In this document: positions 24,051 to 31,729 of the stretch, piece after piece
Position numbering within the stretch: position 1 is the first letter of the stretch
Layout: each line of letters starts with the position of its first letter
NCBI GenBank assembly: GCA_946186205.1
Contig: CAMHMH010000013.1
Span: forward strand, 1 to 32,513
Direction: 5' to 3'
DNA length: 32,513 nucleotides
From: an uncultured Fretibacterium sp.
Lineage (GTDB): Bacteria > Synergistota > Synergistia > Synergistales > Aminobacteriaceae
The notes under the pieces: generated by a model
The model's input: the letters and a program-made list of their open reading frames with translations, nothing else
Told to the model about the DNA's origin: nothing
The model's database searches: none
Made by a program: the position numbers and the translations under genes

Positions 24051-26285
24051 TTATTTCTCACGTGTTCTGTGAGTTCGTGCACTTCTTCTTGATGCTCTCT
24101 CGTTCCTTCCTGCTATTGATGATGACGATGATGACTCCTGACGTGCTGTCCTGCGTGATGCCCTTGCTGATTTCCTGTCTTCCTGCTGTGACTCTTGCTG
24201 TGACTCTTGCGGCTCTTCGCGGTTAAGTTCCTCATCTGTTGGGACTGGCTTCGGTTCGGGTTCAGGTTTCTTTACGGGCTTGAAGGGCTTGAACGTCAAA
24301 TCCGCAGTGATGAGAGACAAACACCGCAGAGGATTCTCACGGGCATAACGGGAGAAGCACCCGATAATCTTCCGCGCAAAGTCTGAGTACTTCTTATCCT
24401 CAGCGATAAACGCAAGCTCACAAAGTGCCATTGCCGCAAGCGCATTCATTGACGGAAGCGAGTTCATATCCTCAGAAGTTTTCATGCGCGCAAAAATATT
24501 CGGCTCATCTACGGCCATGAAGAGTCCGCCGTTCTTTTCGTCCCAAAAATTTGACGTGAGAATGTCCGCGAGAGTCTGTGAAGTTTTCAGCCAGTCCGAT
24601 AACTGCTTCTCGCCGGCTCCGAAATGTTTTGCTGACTTGTATAGCTCAACGATTCCCCACAAGAAATAGGCGTAATCTTCCGCTGTTGCCTCAATGCTTG
24701 TTTTTCCGTCAATCCATTTCCGAGACCATGTGCCATTTTTGCCGGGAAAATTTTTCGTGATAAATAGTGCTGAACGTTCCGCAATGTCGCGCCATTCAGG
24801 AACATCAAATGAGACTGAAGCATGAGCAAGCGCGCCTATCATTAAGCCGTTCCAGTTCATGAGAATCTTATTGTCGCTTCTGAGGGGATAACGTTTGTCC
24901 CGGTAATCAAGCAGAATTTTTCGCGCCTCGTACAATCTCTGACCAACTTCAACGCCCTTAATGCCGTAACGCCTCGCAAGCTCCGTAACCGTTGAAGCCT
25001 CGTAAAGAATATTCCAGCTCATTTGAGACCCGGCAAGCTCAGAGCCGAAATTACCCGACGGCAGTACAGCATAAGCAGCGCAGAATAATCCCGCGTCCCC
25101 TTCCGGCAAAAGCGATTTGATTTCGTTCTCGTTCCACAAGTAATAGCGTCCTTCTCCGTCTGGCGTATCTCCGTCAATCGCTGACCTGAATCCCTGAGAG
25201 TATGACGTGCTGTCAGTGAAATCTTTCGTCAGGCAAAATATTATGTCCTCAGCAAAAAGCCTGTGAAATGAATTTTGCACTAACCGCTGAGACATTGAGG
25301 CCGCAAGAAGCAGCATAGCATTATCACACAAGAGCTTCTCAAAATGAGGGACTAGCCATTGTTCATCGACAGAGTAACGCGAGAACCCCCCGCCTAAATG
25401 ATCGTGAATGCCTCCGCGCCACATTCGCCGCAAAGTTATATCTGTCATTGTGAGCGCGTCTGACTTGTCCCGCTTGCTTGCGCCGGAATCCTCTTCAGCC
25501 TGTTTCAGCAAAAACAAAAGTTTGTCATGCTCCGGGAATTTGGGAGATGTTCCGAAACCGCCCCAGCGAACGTCAAAGATTGAGCGTATGTCATTGAGTG
25601 CCTCATACGCCGTAAACTTTCCGATTCTGCCCGATGACCTGAATTTTTCCCCGGACAAAATGCTCAAGCGTTCCTTCACCATTTCCGCGAGGTCATTCGC
25701 TGAACGTTCGACATCATTCCGCTGCATGTGCCAAAGCCATTTGACTCGCGGCAATAATTCCGTGATGCCCGGCATTTGTCCCGTTGTGCGTTTGGGAAGC
25801 CATGTTGTGCAGAAAAACGGACGGCCTTCAGGCGTGAGAAAAATATTCAGCGGCCATCCTGCGCTCCCGTTCTGAACCCGGCATATCTCCATGAACAAGT
25901 TATCGACTTGCGGCAATTCTTCACGGTCAACAAGCACGGGTATGCATATCTCGTTGAGCATTCCCGCAACTTCTGAGTCGCTGAAACAATCCCGGCCCAT
26001 CACAGCGCACCAGTGATCAGAGCTGTAGCCTATCGACAGGAACAACGGCATATCCTGAGTCCTTGCCGCCGAAAATGCTTCATCACCCCACGCAAACCAC
26101 GCAACCGGGTCTTGCGCATGCCTCAGCAGATAGGGACTCGACTCGCCCGACAGATGATTCTCAGGGACAAAAGGCTTCTTCTGTTTTTGGGACAGCGGCT
26201 TTGACGGCGAATATGTTTCCTCTGTATATTCCCCGTAAGCGGCAAGAGGCCCTAAATCACTTAGCAGAGTATTAGCAGGTGCCAT
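24051..26285 (-). CDS. DUF255/YyaL-type thioredoxin-fold protein with degraded CxxC
   Basis: A 744-residue protein of the YyaL/SPATA20 family: an N-terminal DUF255 thioredoxin-like domain (about residues 40-205) and an (alpha/alpha)6-barrel-like region (about 230-660). Family hallmarks are present: SPYLLRHAQDPVAW, VDREELPQVD, GWPLNIFLTPEGRPF, GGGFSRYSVDEQWLVPHFEKLLCDNA and LMNWNGLMIGAL. The usual CHWC active-site motif reads DHWC (D90, C93) and the next His is Ala, so a disulfide exchange role is unlikely. The last 80 residues are a Glu/Pro/Gln then Ser/Arg-rich low-complexity tail. The ATG at 26285 overlaps the HAD gene by 14 bases and has a poor ribosome site, so a start slightly downstream is possible. 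No export signal is visible. Confidence 0.88.
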   Translation of the reverse strand: MAPANTLLSDLGPLAAYGEYTEETYSPSKPLSQKQKKPFVPENHLSGESSPYLLRHAQDPVAWFAWGDEAFSAARTQDMPLFLSIGYSSDHWCAVMGRDCFSDSEVAGMLNEICIPVLVDREELPQVDNLFMEICRVQNGSAGWPLNIFLTPEGRPFFCTTWLPKRTTGQMPGITELLPRVKWLWHMQRNDVERSANDLAEMVKERLSILSGEKFRSSGRIGKFTAYEALNDIRSIFDVRWGGFGTSPKFPEHDKLLFLLKQAEEDSGASKRDKSDALTMTDITLRRMWRGGIHDHLGGGFSRYSVDEQWLVPHFEKLLCDNAMLLLAASMSQRLVQNSFHRLFAEDIIFCLTKDFTDSTSYSQGFRSAIDGDTPDGEGRYYLWNENEIKSLLPEGDAGLFCAAYAVLPSGNFGSELAGSQMSWNILYEASTVTELARRYGIKGVEVGQRLYEARKILLDYRDKRYPLRSDNKILMNWNGLMIGALAHASVSFDVPEWRDIAERSALFITKNFPGKNGTWSRKWIDGKTSIEATAEDYAYFLWGIVELYKSAKHFGAGEKQLSDWLKTSQTLADILTSNFWDEKNGGLFMAVDEPNIFARMKTSEDMNSLPSMNALAAMALCELAFIAEDKKYSDFARKIIGCFSRYARENPLRCLSLITADLTFKPFKPVKKPEPEPKPVPTDEELNREEPQESQQESQQEDRKSARASRRTARQESSSSSSIAGRNERASRRSARTHRTREK

Positions 26286-26922
26286 CCTTCTCAGCTATCC
26301 CGATTAATTCGCTCAGCTCGTCAATGCTCTTCCACGCTCCCAACAGCTTGAAGTCCTCGTGCGTGAAATTGCCCTTTGTGATTCCGATTCCCCGTACGTG
26401 CGCGCTTATAGCAGTAATAATATCAAGGTCAGCGTCGCCAACGTAAACAGTCTCAGAAGGCTTGACATTCATATGACTCATAAGCTCGTTCATCATGGCC
26501 GGGTCAGGCTTGTACGCTAAATGCCCGTAAGGCTCTTCAGCTCCGACAATCACGTCAAAATATACATCAAGCCCGGTGTGCTTCAGCGCGCTTGAAGGAT
26601 GTTCACGGTTCGACAGCACTGCAAGTTTCAAGCCCATCTCACGCAGTTTTGTCATCGTTGATACTGTGTCAGGGAACGGCCGAATCAACTCCTTCTCAAG
26701 CCTCGCGCTTTGTGAACGGTACAGCTTGATCCATTCGGGGCGGTAATCACCTAATAACCCCTCGCAGAATGTCGGAATCGGAGTCGCAATATACTTCATT
26801 GTGAGCTCGTGAGAGACTAACGGGAGTCCTTCATGTTCTGCAACGTAATTAAATCCGGCCATGATTGCATAGCTTGAGTCTACGATCGTCATATCGTGGT
26901 CAAATACCATAAGTTTTATCAC
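26272..26922 (-). CDS. HAD-superfamily hydrolase (phosphoglycolate-phosphatase-like)
   Basis: A 216-residue cytoplasmic phosphatase with all four HAD motifs: I, FDHDMTIVD (nucleophile Asp8 and general-acid Asp10); II, VLSNR; III, the Lys in YKPDP; IV, VGDADLD. A helical cap lies between motifs I and II, as in the Gph/PGMB-like C1 subclass. The start is a GTG at 26922 with AAGGAG about 11 bases upstream; an internal ATG four codons later lacks a ribosome site. It overlaps the next gene by 14 bases and lies 19 bases after the small membrane protein gene. The substrate cannot be predicted from sequence. Confidence 0.9.
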   Translation of the reverse strand: MIKLMVFDHDMTIVDSSYAIMAGFNYVAEHEGLPLVSHELTMKYIATPIPTFCEGLLGDYRPEWIKLYRSQSARLEKELIRPFPDTVSTMTKLREMGLKLAVLSNREHPSSALKHTGLDVYFDVIVGAEEPYGHLAYKPDPAMMNELMSHMNVKPSETVYVGDADLDIITAISAHVRGIGITKGNFTHEDFKLLGAWKSIDELSELIGIAEKDGTC

Positions 26923-26941
26923 TCGGCTAATCGCTCCTTCT

Positions 26942-27346
26942 TTAACGCCTGAAACTGTTGCCCATGTTCCTCAAAGTCTCGTTGCGGTTCTGAACATTAA
27001 GGTGTGTGTCCGTTCCTGTCGCTGAAACCCAGTATGATTTTGCGTGTGATGACAATGTGCTTATCCAGTTTATTCCGAACATCTCAAGAATCATCGTTAC
27101 GCCCAAGAAAAGCCACACAAGCACCGCAAGTATAGCTATGATTCTGAGCGAGGCCGATATAGTTCTGTCTGCTGACTGTTCGAGCTTCTTCACTTCGAGT
27201 TCGGCTTCTTTCTTTTCGTCGCGGGTCATTCCTTTTTCGCCGCGCCGTATGCTGAATATCTGCCAGAGACTCGCGCCTCCTAACGCCCATTGATAGAGTC
27301 CAATTAGGAATACTGTCGCTCCTATGAACGCGAAAAGTATACCCAT
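26942..27346 (-). CDS. Small two-helix membrane protein, unknown
   Basis: A 134-residue protein, first gene of the six-gene operon ending at 17504. It has an N-terminal transmembrane segment (about residues 2-21, ILFAFIGATVFLIGLYQWAL), a charged cytoplasmic-type linker (RRGEKGMTRDEKKEAELEVKKLE), and a second transmembrane segment (about 67-88, LRIIAILAVLVWLFLGVTMILE). A polar, Asn-rich C-terminal tail without cysteines follows. No family was recognised. The ATG at 27346 has an excellent AAAGGAGGACTCATC ribosome site. Confidence 0.8.
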   Translation of the reverse strand: MGILFAFIGATVFLIGLYQWALGGASLWQIFSIRRGEKGMTRDEKKEAELEVKKLEQSADRTISASLRIIAILAVLVWLFLGVTMILEMFGINWISTLSSHAKSYWVSATGTDTHLNVQNRNETLRNMGNSFRR

Positions 27347-27387
27347 GATGAGTCCTCCTTTCTTTATGCGTGGATTTTACGTATGAT

Positions 27388-27393
27388 ATTATA
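27388..27393 (-). promoter_or_regulatory. -10 element at head of the surface-protein operon
   Basis: TATAAT on the minus strand, 42 bases before the 27346 start. A -35 is not clear (TTTGCT with a 15-base spacer is the nearest). The AT-rich text here could also carry a plus-strand start for the short ORF at 27423. Confidence 0.5.
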
Positions 27394-27422
27394 GCCCCTA
27401 AACATAAAAGCAAAGGCTTTCG

Positions 27423-27539
27423 GTGAAGATTGCTACGGGTAATTTACAGCCCTTCAAAGCAATACTGCCTGACGATGAAGAGAGCCTCATTCAACAGAAG
27501 GCGCGAATTGATAACGCCGGAAAATTATTTGCAGATTGA
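27423..27539 (+). CDS. Possible small protein (38 aa)
   Basis: A GTG-initiated plus-strand frame reads VKIATGNLQPFKAILPDDEE and continues SLIQQKARIDNAGKLFAD before TGA. AAAGG lies 6 bases upstream. The composition is that of an ordinary soluble peptide and the frame is clean across a spacer that would otherwise be empty. It overlaps the 3' end of the lipoprotein gene by 15 bases on the opposite strand. It has no promoter I can defend and no recognised family, so it may be a real small protein, a gene remnant, or chance. Confidence 0.35.
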   Translation: MKIATGNLQPFKAILPDDEESLIQQKARIDNAGKLFAD

Positions 27540-30215
27540 GTCTATCCAGTCGAAAAGCTCCTGAGTGTCATAATACCCGTTATGCCCTTGCCCCCATACT
27601 GCTGAAAAATCTACTGTATACCCGGAGTTTTCGAGAGTCAGAGCGAGTATAGCGGGAATCGTCAGAGTAATATCCCTGTCATTAACGCCGTGCCTTATGC
27701 GCCAGTATTTAGCCGTGTCAGCATTGTTGATGTAGTCCATAGGATTCATGATTGAAATTGTTGTGAAGTCCGCCATTTTTCCGCCTGCTGTGCTGTGCTT
27801 TGACGAGTAGTCCGTGAAGTGCATATATCCGAACAAAGAATTTTCCGCCGAGCTCAGGTCGAATTTGTCAAAAGCCGGGACTCCTTTCTGCCTCACGGGA
27901 AAACTTGCTGCATATTTCTTCATGTCCGCGCTTATTACTTTATCTCCGCTGATTTTCACCCAGTCCGCGCTGACTACAGTCCCGGAGTCTATTGCCTTTT
28001 GAGCTGCCTGCGCGTAAAGATTGTTCATGTAACGCCTGAATGTTTGTCCCTCTTCATATGTTTCATCGTAATCATAGACTTCAAGGTTCACGCCGTCTTT
28101 TGTGAGTCCCAAAGTGTTGAAGTATGACTCGAAATCCTCGCAGAGAGTCGCGGAGTCTTCACCATAACTTGAACCGCCGAATACCCATTCATAAGCGGTG
28201 TCAGCATTCTCAAGATTCGTGATTGGGCAGTAACATACGGAAGCAAAAATGTTGTCATCCACATCAGCCGCGCCGAGCTCCTCAAGCCAGTAAACATAAT
28301 CCGTTGAGTTCCCAGAAGCCCCGAGAAGTGCCGACAAAGCACCCCCGGAACTTACTCCGCATGAAATGATCTTGTCAGTATTTCCCGCCGGAAGACTCGA
28401 CTTGTTAGCGCGCAAATATCTCACTGCTGCTTTGTAGTCGAGAATTGCCGCAGGCGCAGTGCCGTTCGTGATATTGCGTCCTCTTAGAGCAGGAGAGACA
28501 ACGACAAGCCCGCGTGAAAGTGCGAGTCCGATAATGTTATTGTCCGACGGTTTCATGATGCCTGCTGACAAATACCCGGCTGAATCATTCGGGATAAATA
28601 TCGGTGCTGTCTGTGCTGTGTAACCGTTGACGGGCCTGCTGCTGAAATACGGCTCAGGAATGTACACGCTTAACTTCTGGTAATCCGCGCTGACTGGATT
28701 CGATACATATACCCTGTTGTTATAGGCTCTGTAAGCGACTCCGTTCACTGTTCCTGTGTCGTAAATCAGTGTGTCAAACGACAGTACATTATCTGCGCTC
28801 TCAGTGTCAATATCAACATCACCGCTTGTTTCGGAGTCAGTGCCTTCTGAACCTTCTGAGTCTTCCGGGTCAACGTCATCTGAAGTTTCAGGCACAACAG
28901 CTTTCTTTGTTCTTGATGACGAAAAATCTATAGCTTCCCCGGTGCTGTCGGTGTCTTCCTCGTATGCTTGTCCTGCGACATAAAGAACATGGCCGTTAAG
29001 ATTTATTCCTGATGTATCACAAGTGAGGCTGTCAATATGTGAGTCATCCGTGAGAATCCATTTTGACTCGCTGATTTCGACATAAATTCTTGCGTCAGTG
29101 CTTGAAGGATTCACAGCTCCAGTGAAATATGAGTCCCCTGTGAGGTAAATATTCAGGTCTGAGAGATCATCAGCGTAAATATTGCCGTCAATATACTGAT
29201 CTATTGCTGTGAGATCTACATGGCCGCCGTTTACGCCTGAAGTGCCCCATTGCGATGACTCAGCCCGGAGAAATGCGCCGCTGCTGTCATTGTTGGTTAT
29301 GTCGACATTATTCAGCGTGATGCTTGCTGCCGAGTTCGTGACGTAGAATATATCGCCTTTTGCGCTGATAATTGAGCCGTCACTCATGATAAATTCTCCC
29401 TTGTTGGTTATGGGGTTGCCTGAACCGTCAAGATACATCAATACGGCCTGGGCGCGTGAATTTTCCGTTGAGTGATTAGCCGTAAGATCACAGCTTGTGA
29501 GAGTCACGGAGCTTTTGCCGTTTGTGATTACAGCCTGCGATAATCCCGCGTCAAGTTTTGCGTGAGCTGCTGAGATTTCGCCCTGTGCGAGAATGACGGG
29601 TGAATTTGCGCCTGATGTCGTGTATTTCCCGCGTACAGCCGTTATTGCTCCGCCGCTCTCGTAGACTCTCATTGCCGGGGACGATCTGCCGGACGTTTCA
29701 GCCGTAACATGATTTGCAGCCATTATCCCGCCCGCTGAAGTCATAAGCCCGCTTGAATTGCTGCCTTTTGTCGACACAACGCAGTCAGAAACGATAACGC
29801 TTGCTCCTTCACCGTAAGCAAAAACGCCGTGCGCATAATCTCCGCTTGACACGACAAGAGAGCCCCTCACGGTCAGAAGTACTCCTTCTTTTGCGAGAAC
29901 AGCCGCGTTAATGCCGGAAGAATTAGCCTCTTCACCTTCTGAGCTTCCGTTTTTCGTGAACTTGTAGTGCATGTAGTCAAATTCGCCGTTAGTGAGTGAG
30001 ATAACATTCTCGTTGCTTTTGTTCGTAATGAGCTCTGACTTCACGTCAATGTCCGATGACTTGAGATAAAGAATCGAGCTGAGTCGTTTTGCCTCGTCGC
30101 TTGTGGTGCTGCTGCTTCCTCCGTCATCTTTGCTCCTGTAGTCCATGTTGCACCCTGAACCGATGAACAGAATCATTAACGCTATAACAACTCCGAAAAA
30201 ATATTTTGCCCTCAA
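27525..30215 (-). CDS. Lipoprotein: beta-helix stalk fused to tannase-like hydrolase
   Basis: An 896-residue lipoprotein. The signal peptide ends in FIGSGC, with Cys22 as the likely lipidation site. Residues about 40-410 are Ser/Gly/Asn-rich repeated short strands typical of a right-handed beta-helix. About 415-480 is an acidic Asp/Glu/Ser/Thr linker. About 480-896 is an alpha/beta hydrolase. It has the nucleophile elbow GVSSGG (Ser622), an upstream GRNITNG/LDYKAAVRYLR segment, Asp846 or 848 in RHGVNDRD, and His878 in WGQGHNGYYD. The order and spacing match subtype-B tannases, which cleave gallate or related aromatic esters. The start is a TTG at 30215, 9 bases after GAAGGAG. It follows citX by 24 bases. 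The fold and triad are solid; the substrate is inference. Confidence 0.85.
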   Translation of the reverse strand: MRAKYFFGVVIALMILFIGSGCNMDYRSKDDGGSSSTTSDEAKRLSSILYLKSSDIDVKSELITNKSNENVISLTNGEFDYMHYKFTKNGSSEGEEANSSGINAAVLAKEGVLLTVRGSLVVSSGDYAHGVFAYGEGASVIVSDCVVSTKGSNSSGLMTSAGGIMAANHVTAETSGRSSPAMRVYESGGAITAVRGKYTTSGANSPVILAQGEISAAHAKLDAGLSQAVITNGKSSVTLTSCDLTANHSTENSRAQAVLMYLDGSGNPITNKGEFIMSDGSIISAKGDIFYVTNSAASITLNNVDITNNDSSGAFLRAESSQWGTSGVNGGHVDLTAIDQYIDGNIYADDLSDLNIYLTGDSYFTGAVNPSSTDARIYVEISESKWILTDDSHIDSLTCDTSGINLNGHVLYVAGQAYEEDTDSTGEAIDFSSSRTKKAVVPETSDDVDPEDSEGSEGTDSETSGDVDIDTESADNVLSFDTLIYDTGTVNGVAYRAYNNRVYVSNPVSADYQKLSVYIPEPYFSSRPVNGYTAQTAPIFIPNDSAGYLSAGIMKPSDNNIIGLALSRGLVVVSPALRGRNITNGTAPAAILDYKAAVRYLRANKSSLPAGNTDKIISCGVSSGGALSALLGASGNSTDYVYWLEELGAADVDDNIFASVCYCPITNLENADTAYEWVFGGSSYGEDSATLCEDFESYFNTLGLTKDGVNLEVYDYDETYEEGQTFRRYMNNLYAQAAQKAIDSGTVVSADWVKISGDKVISADMKKYAASFPVRQKGVPAFDKFDLSSAENSLFGYMHFTDYSSKHSTAGGKMADFTTISIMNPMDYINNADTAKYWRIRHGVNDRDITLTIPAILALTLENSGYTVDFSAVWGQGHNGYYDTQELFDWIDSICK

Positions 30216-30239
30216 AATTGTAAACTCCTTCCGTTAATA

Positions 30240-30749
30240 TCAATGCAAATTTTCAGACAGAAGACTCATAACGGCCTCCTGCATGTCGCTGACTGAATGA
30301 GTCCTTGACCTCGCGCACTCTTGGGCCTGCCTGCCGCAGATGATGCACTTCCTGAACTCCTGACGTGATAATTTTCGGCCATGTTCATTGATTATGTCAA
30401 TGTCAAAGAGCCGCCCTAACGGTGAAAAGTTTTCAATGCTCACGGCCATGTCCTTTAATGTTTCGGGCTGAACGCTGCGGACCGCTAACAATAATTCGTC
30501 GCCGGTGTCCTCGTGAATTTCTGAGCAGTCGAGAATGATTGCTCCGAGACGTGCGAGTCCTTCAAGCAGTAATATCTGGCCTATGTCGAATGCCCTGCGA
30601 ATAGACTGATTTGTTTTGACCGGGCCGGGAATATTCATTGTGAAAGAAATTAACGGTGAATGATATTTTGTGAGAAAAGATTGCTGATTGTTCGCTCTCA
30701 TTTCGCGGCGTGAGAGCATCTGCTGTAAAGTGATTTCGTTGCCAGTCAT
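30240..30749 (-). CDS. citX: CitX-like phosphoribosyl-dephospho-CoA transferase
   Basis: CitX attaches the 2'-(5''-phosphoribosyl)-3'-dephospho-CoA prosthetic group to the acyl-carrier subunit of citrate lyase. This 169-residue protein, close to the usual length, has the family features in order: an N-terminal LLSRREMRA (here MLSRREMRANNQQ), MNIPGPVKTN, the FSPLGRLFDIDI segment, LSRQEFRKCIICG and ECARSRTHS. The ATG at 30749 follows GGGG at 8 bases, with a TATAAT just upstream. No citrate lyase genes (citDEF, citC, citG) are in the window; the downstream neighbour is the tannase-like lipoprotein. It might serve a lyase encoded elsewhere. Confidence 0.85.
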   Translation of the reverse strand: MTGNEITLQQMLSRREMRANNQQSFLTKYHSPLISFTMNIPGPVKTNQSIRRAFDIGQILLLEGLARLGAIILDCSEIHEDTGDELLLAVRSVQPETLKDMAVSIENFSPLGRLFDIDIINEHGRKLSRQEFRKCIICGRQAQECARSRTHSVSDMQEAVMSLLSENLH

Positions 30750-30775
30750 TAATGAAGCCCCCTATCTTTGTGAAA

Positions 30776-30781
30776 ATTATA
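30776..30781 (-). promoter_or_regulatory. -10 element of citX
   Basis: A TATAAT on the minus strand, 26 bases before the citX start. No matching -35 at 16-18 bases. The remaining 140 bases to the ParA gene hold no gene that I accept. Confidence 0.45.
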
Positions 30782-30921
30782 ACAGGGAGCATGATTTGAG
30801 CATTGAAATTTTTGCTGACGGAATTATTTTGCGTGGCTGTTTGCTGTTAAGGAGTGATTAAACACGGGGCTTTTGATACGTTAAGGAGCGGGGGACAAAG
30901 AATTTTTATCTCAAGCGTAAA

Positions 30922-31668
30922 TCAAATTGCCGGAGAAACTTGCTTCAGTCCGAACATTGCAAGATCAGGATTTTCCGGATCAAAATGATCAACATTTTCA
31001 CCTCTTTTTTGATTATCTTTTTCCTGTCGTAATGCCTGAAGTTTTCTGTGAAGCACTTCGAGCCACGTATATATTGATTCAAATGGCCTGCGTGCTTGAG
31101 CCTGAAGACCAACGGACCACCATTTTTTTCTGTCAGATGAAATATTTGCGGTAATTGTTGAATACAGCGGCAAGTTTCCTATTACAATAAGGCCCTTGCT
31201 GGTAAGTTCCGTAATTTTTTCATCAGCTATTCTTGATGGTATTTTTCCGTCAAAACCAACTTTAACGATTGGGAACTGAAATAACTTTTTGTAATCTCCT
31301 GCTTCTTGATGTATCTGTGAAAATGGCATCGTTGAATATGAATCGGGACGAACGGGGATAAGTATGAAGTCGGAATTTCGCAGAGCAAGTCTTGTGCGGT
31401 CATTGAAACTCGGCGGGCAATCGATTATGATCCAATCCGCCGTAGAAGCAAAATCTTCTTTTGTCAGGACAGTTTTCAGAGTGAAGCGGTTTGTGAATTG
31501 GGGTTCATCCTTGAGGTAAGAGACAGACACATTGAAGTTATTTTGTTCGTCCTGCTCAACGGCGAGGACAGTTTTACCCTTCTTGAGGGCGATTTGTGTC
31601 AAGATGATTGCGAGGGTAGTTTTTCCGACTCCGCCTTTGCGGTTGAATACGGTTACTTTGATTGCCAT
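30922..31668 (-). CDS. ParA-family ATPase, copy 1 (signature Lys kept)
   Basis: A 248-residue deviant-Walker ATPase of the ParA/MinD/Soj family. Walker A' is RKGGVGKTT at 10-18 with signature Lys11 present; Walker B is WIIIDCPPS; NSDFILIPVRPD follows. The A' motif usually D-x-D-P-Q reads E38-Q-D40-E-Q42, so the first Asp is Glu and the Pro is lost. It shares extended identity with the gene upstream, including the ribosome-site region, but has a 32-residue C-terminal extension (ALRQEKDNQKRGENV...). No ParB or parS-like gene adjoins, so the partner is unknown. The region is visibly richer in A+T than the genes to its left, which suggests acquisition. The ATG at 31668 follows AGGAAG at 10 bases. 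Confidence 0.9.
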   Translation of the reverse strand: MAIKVTVFNRKGGVGKTTLAIILTQIALKKGKTVLAVEQDEQNNFNVSVSYLKDEPQFTNRFTLKTVLTKEDFASTADWIIIDCPPSFNDRTRLALRNSDFILIPVRPDSYSTMPFSQIHQEAGDYKKLFQFPIVKVGFDGKIPSRIADEKITELTSKGLIVIGNLPLYSTITANISSDRKKWWSVGLQAQARRPFESIYTWLEVLHRKLQALRQEKDNQKRGENVDHFDPENPDLAMFGLKQVSPAI

Positions 31669-31710
31669 ACTCGCTTCACTTCCTAATAAATTATTTTATG
31701 GATGTGAGAA

Positions 31711-31716
31711 ATTATA
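31711..31716 (-). promoter_or_regulatory. -10 element between the two ParA genes
   Basis: TATAAT on the minus strand, 43 bases before copy 1 and just past the copy 2 stop. No good -35 is seen. If active, copy 1 can be expressed independently of copy 2. Confidence 0.4.
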
Positions 31717-31729
31717 TCATTATTCTGTG

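Noticed and set aside
30796-30861. 21-codon plus-strand frame from a TTG after GGGAG
   Set aside because: Too short, no downstream plus-strand gene for a leader peptide, and composition gives no support.
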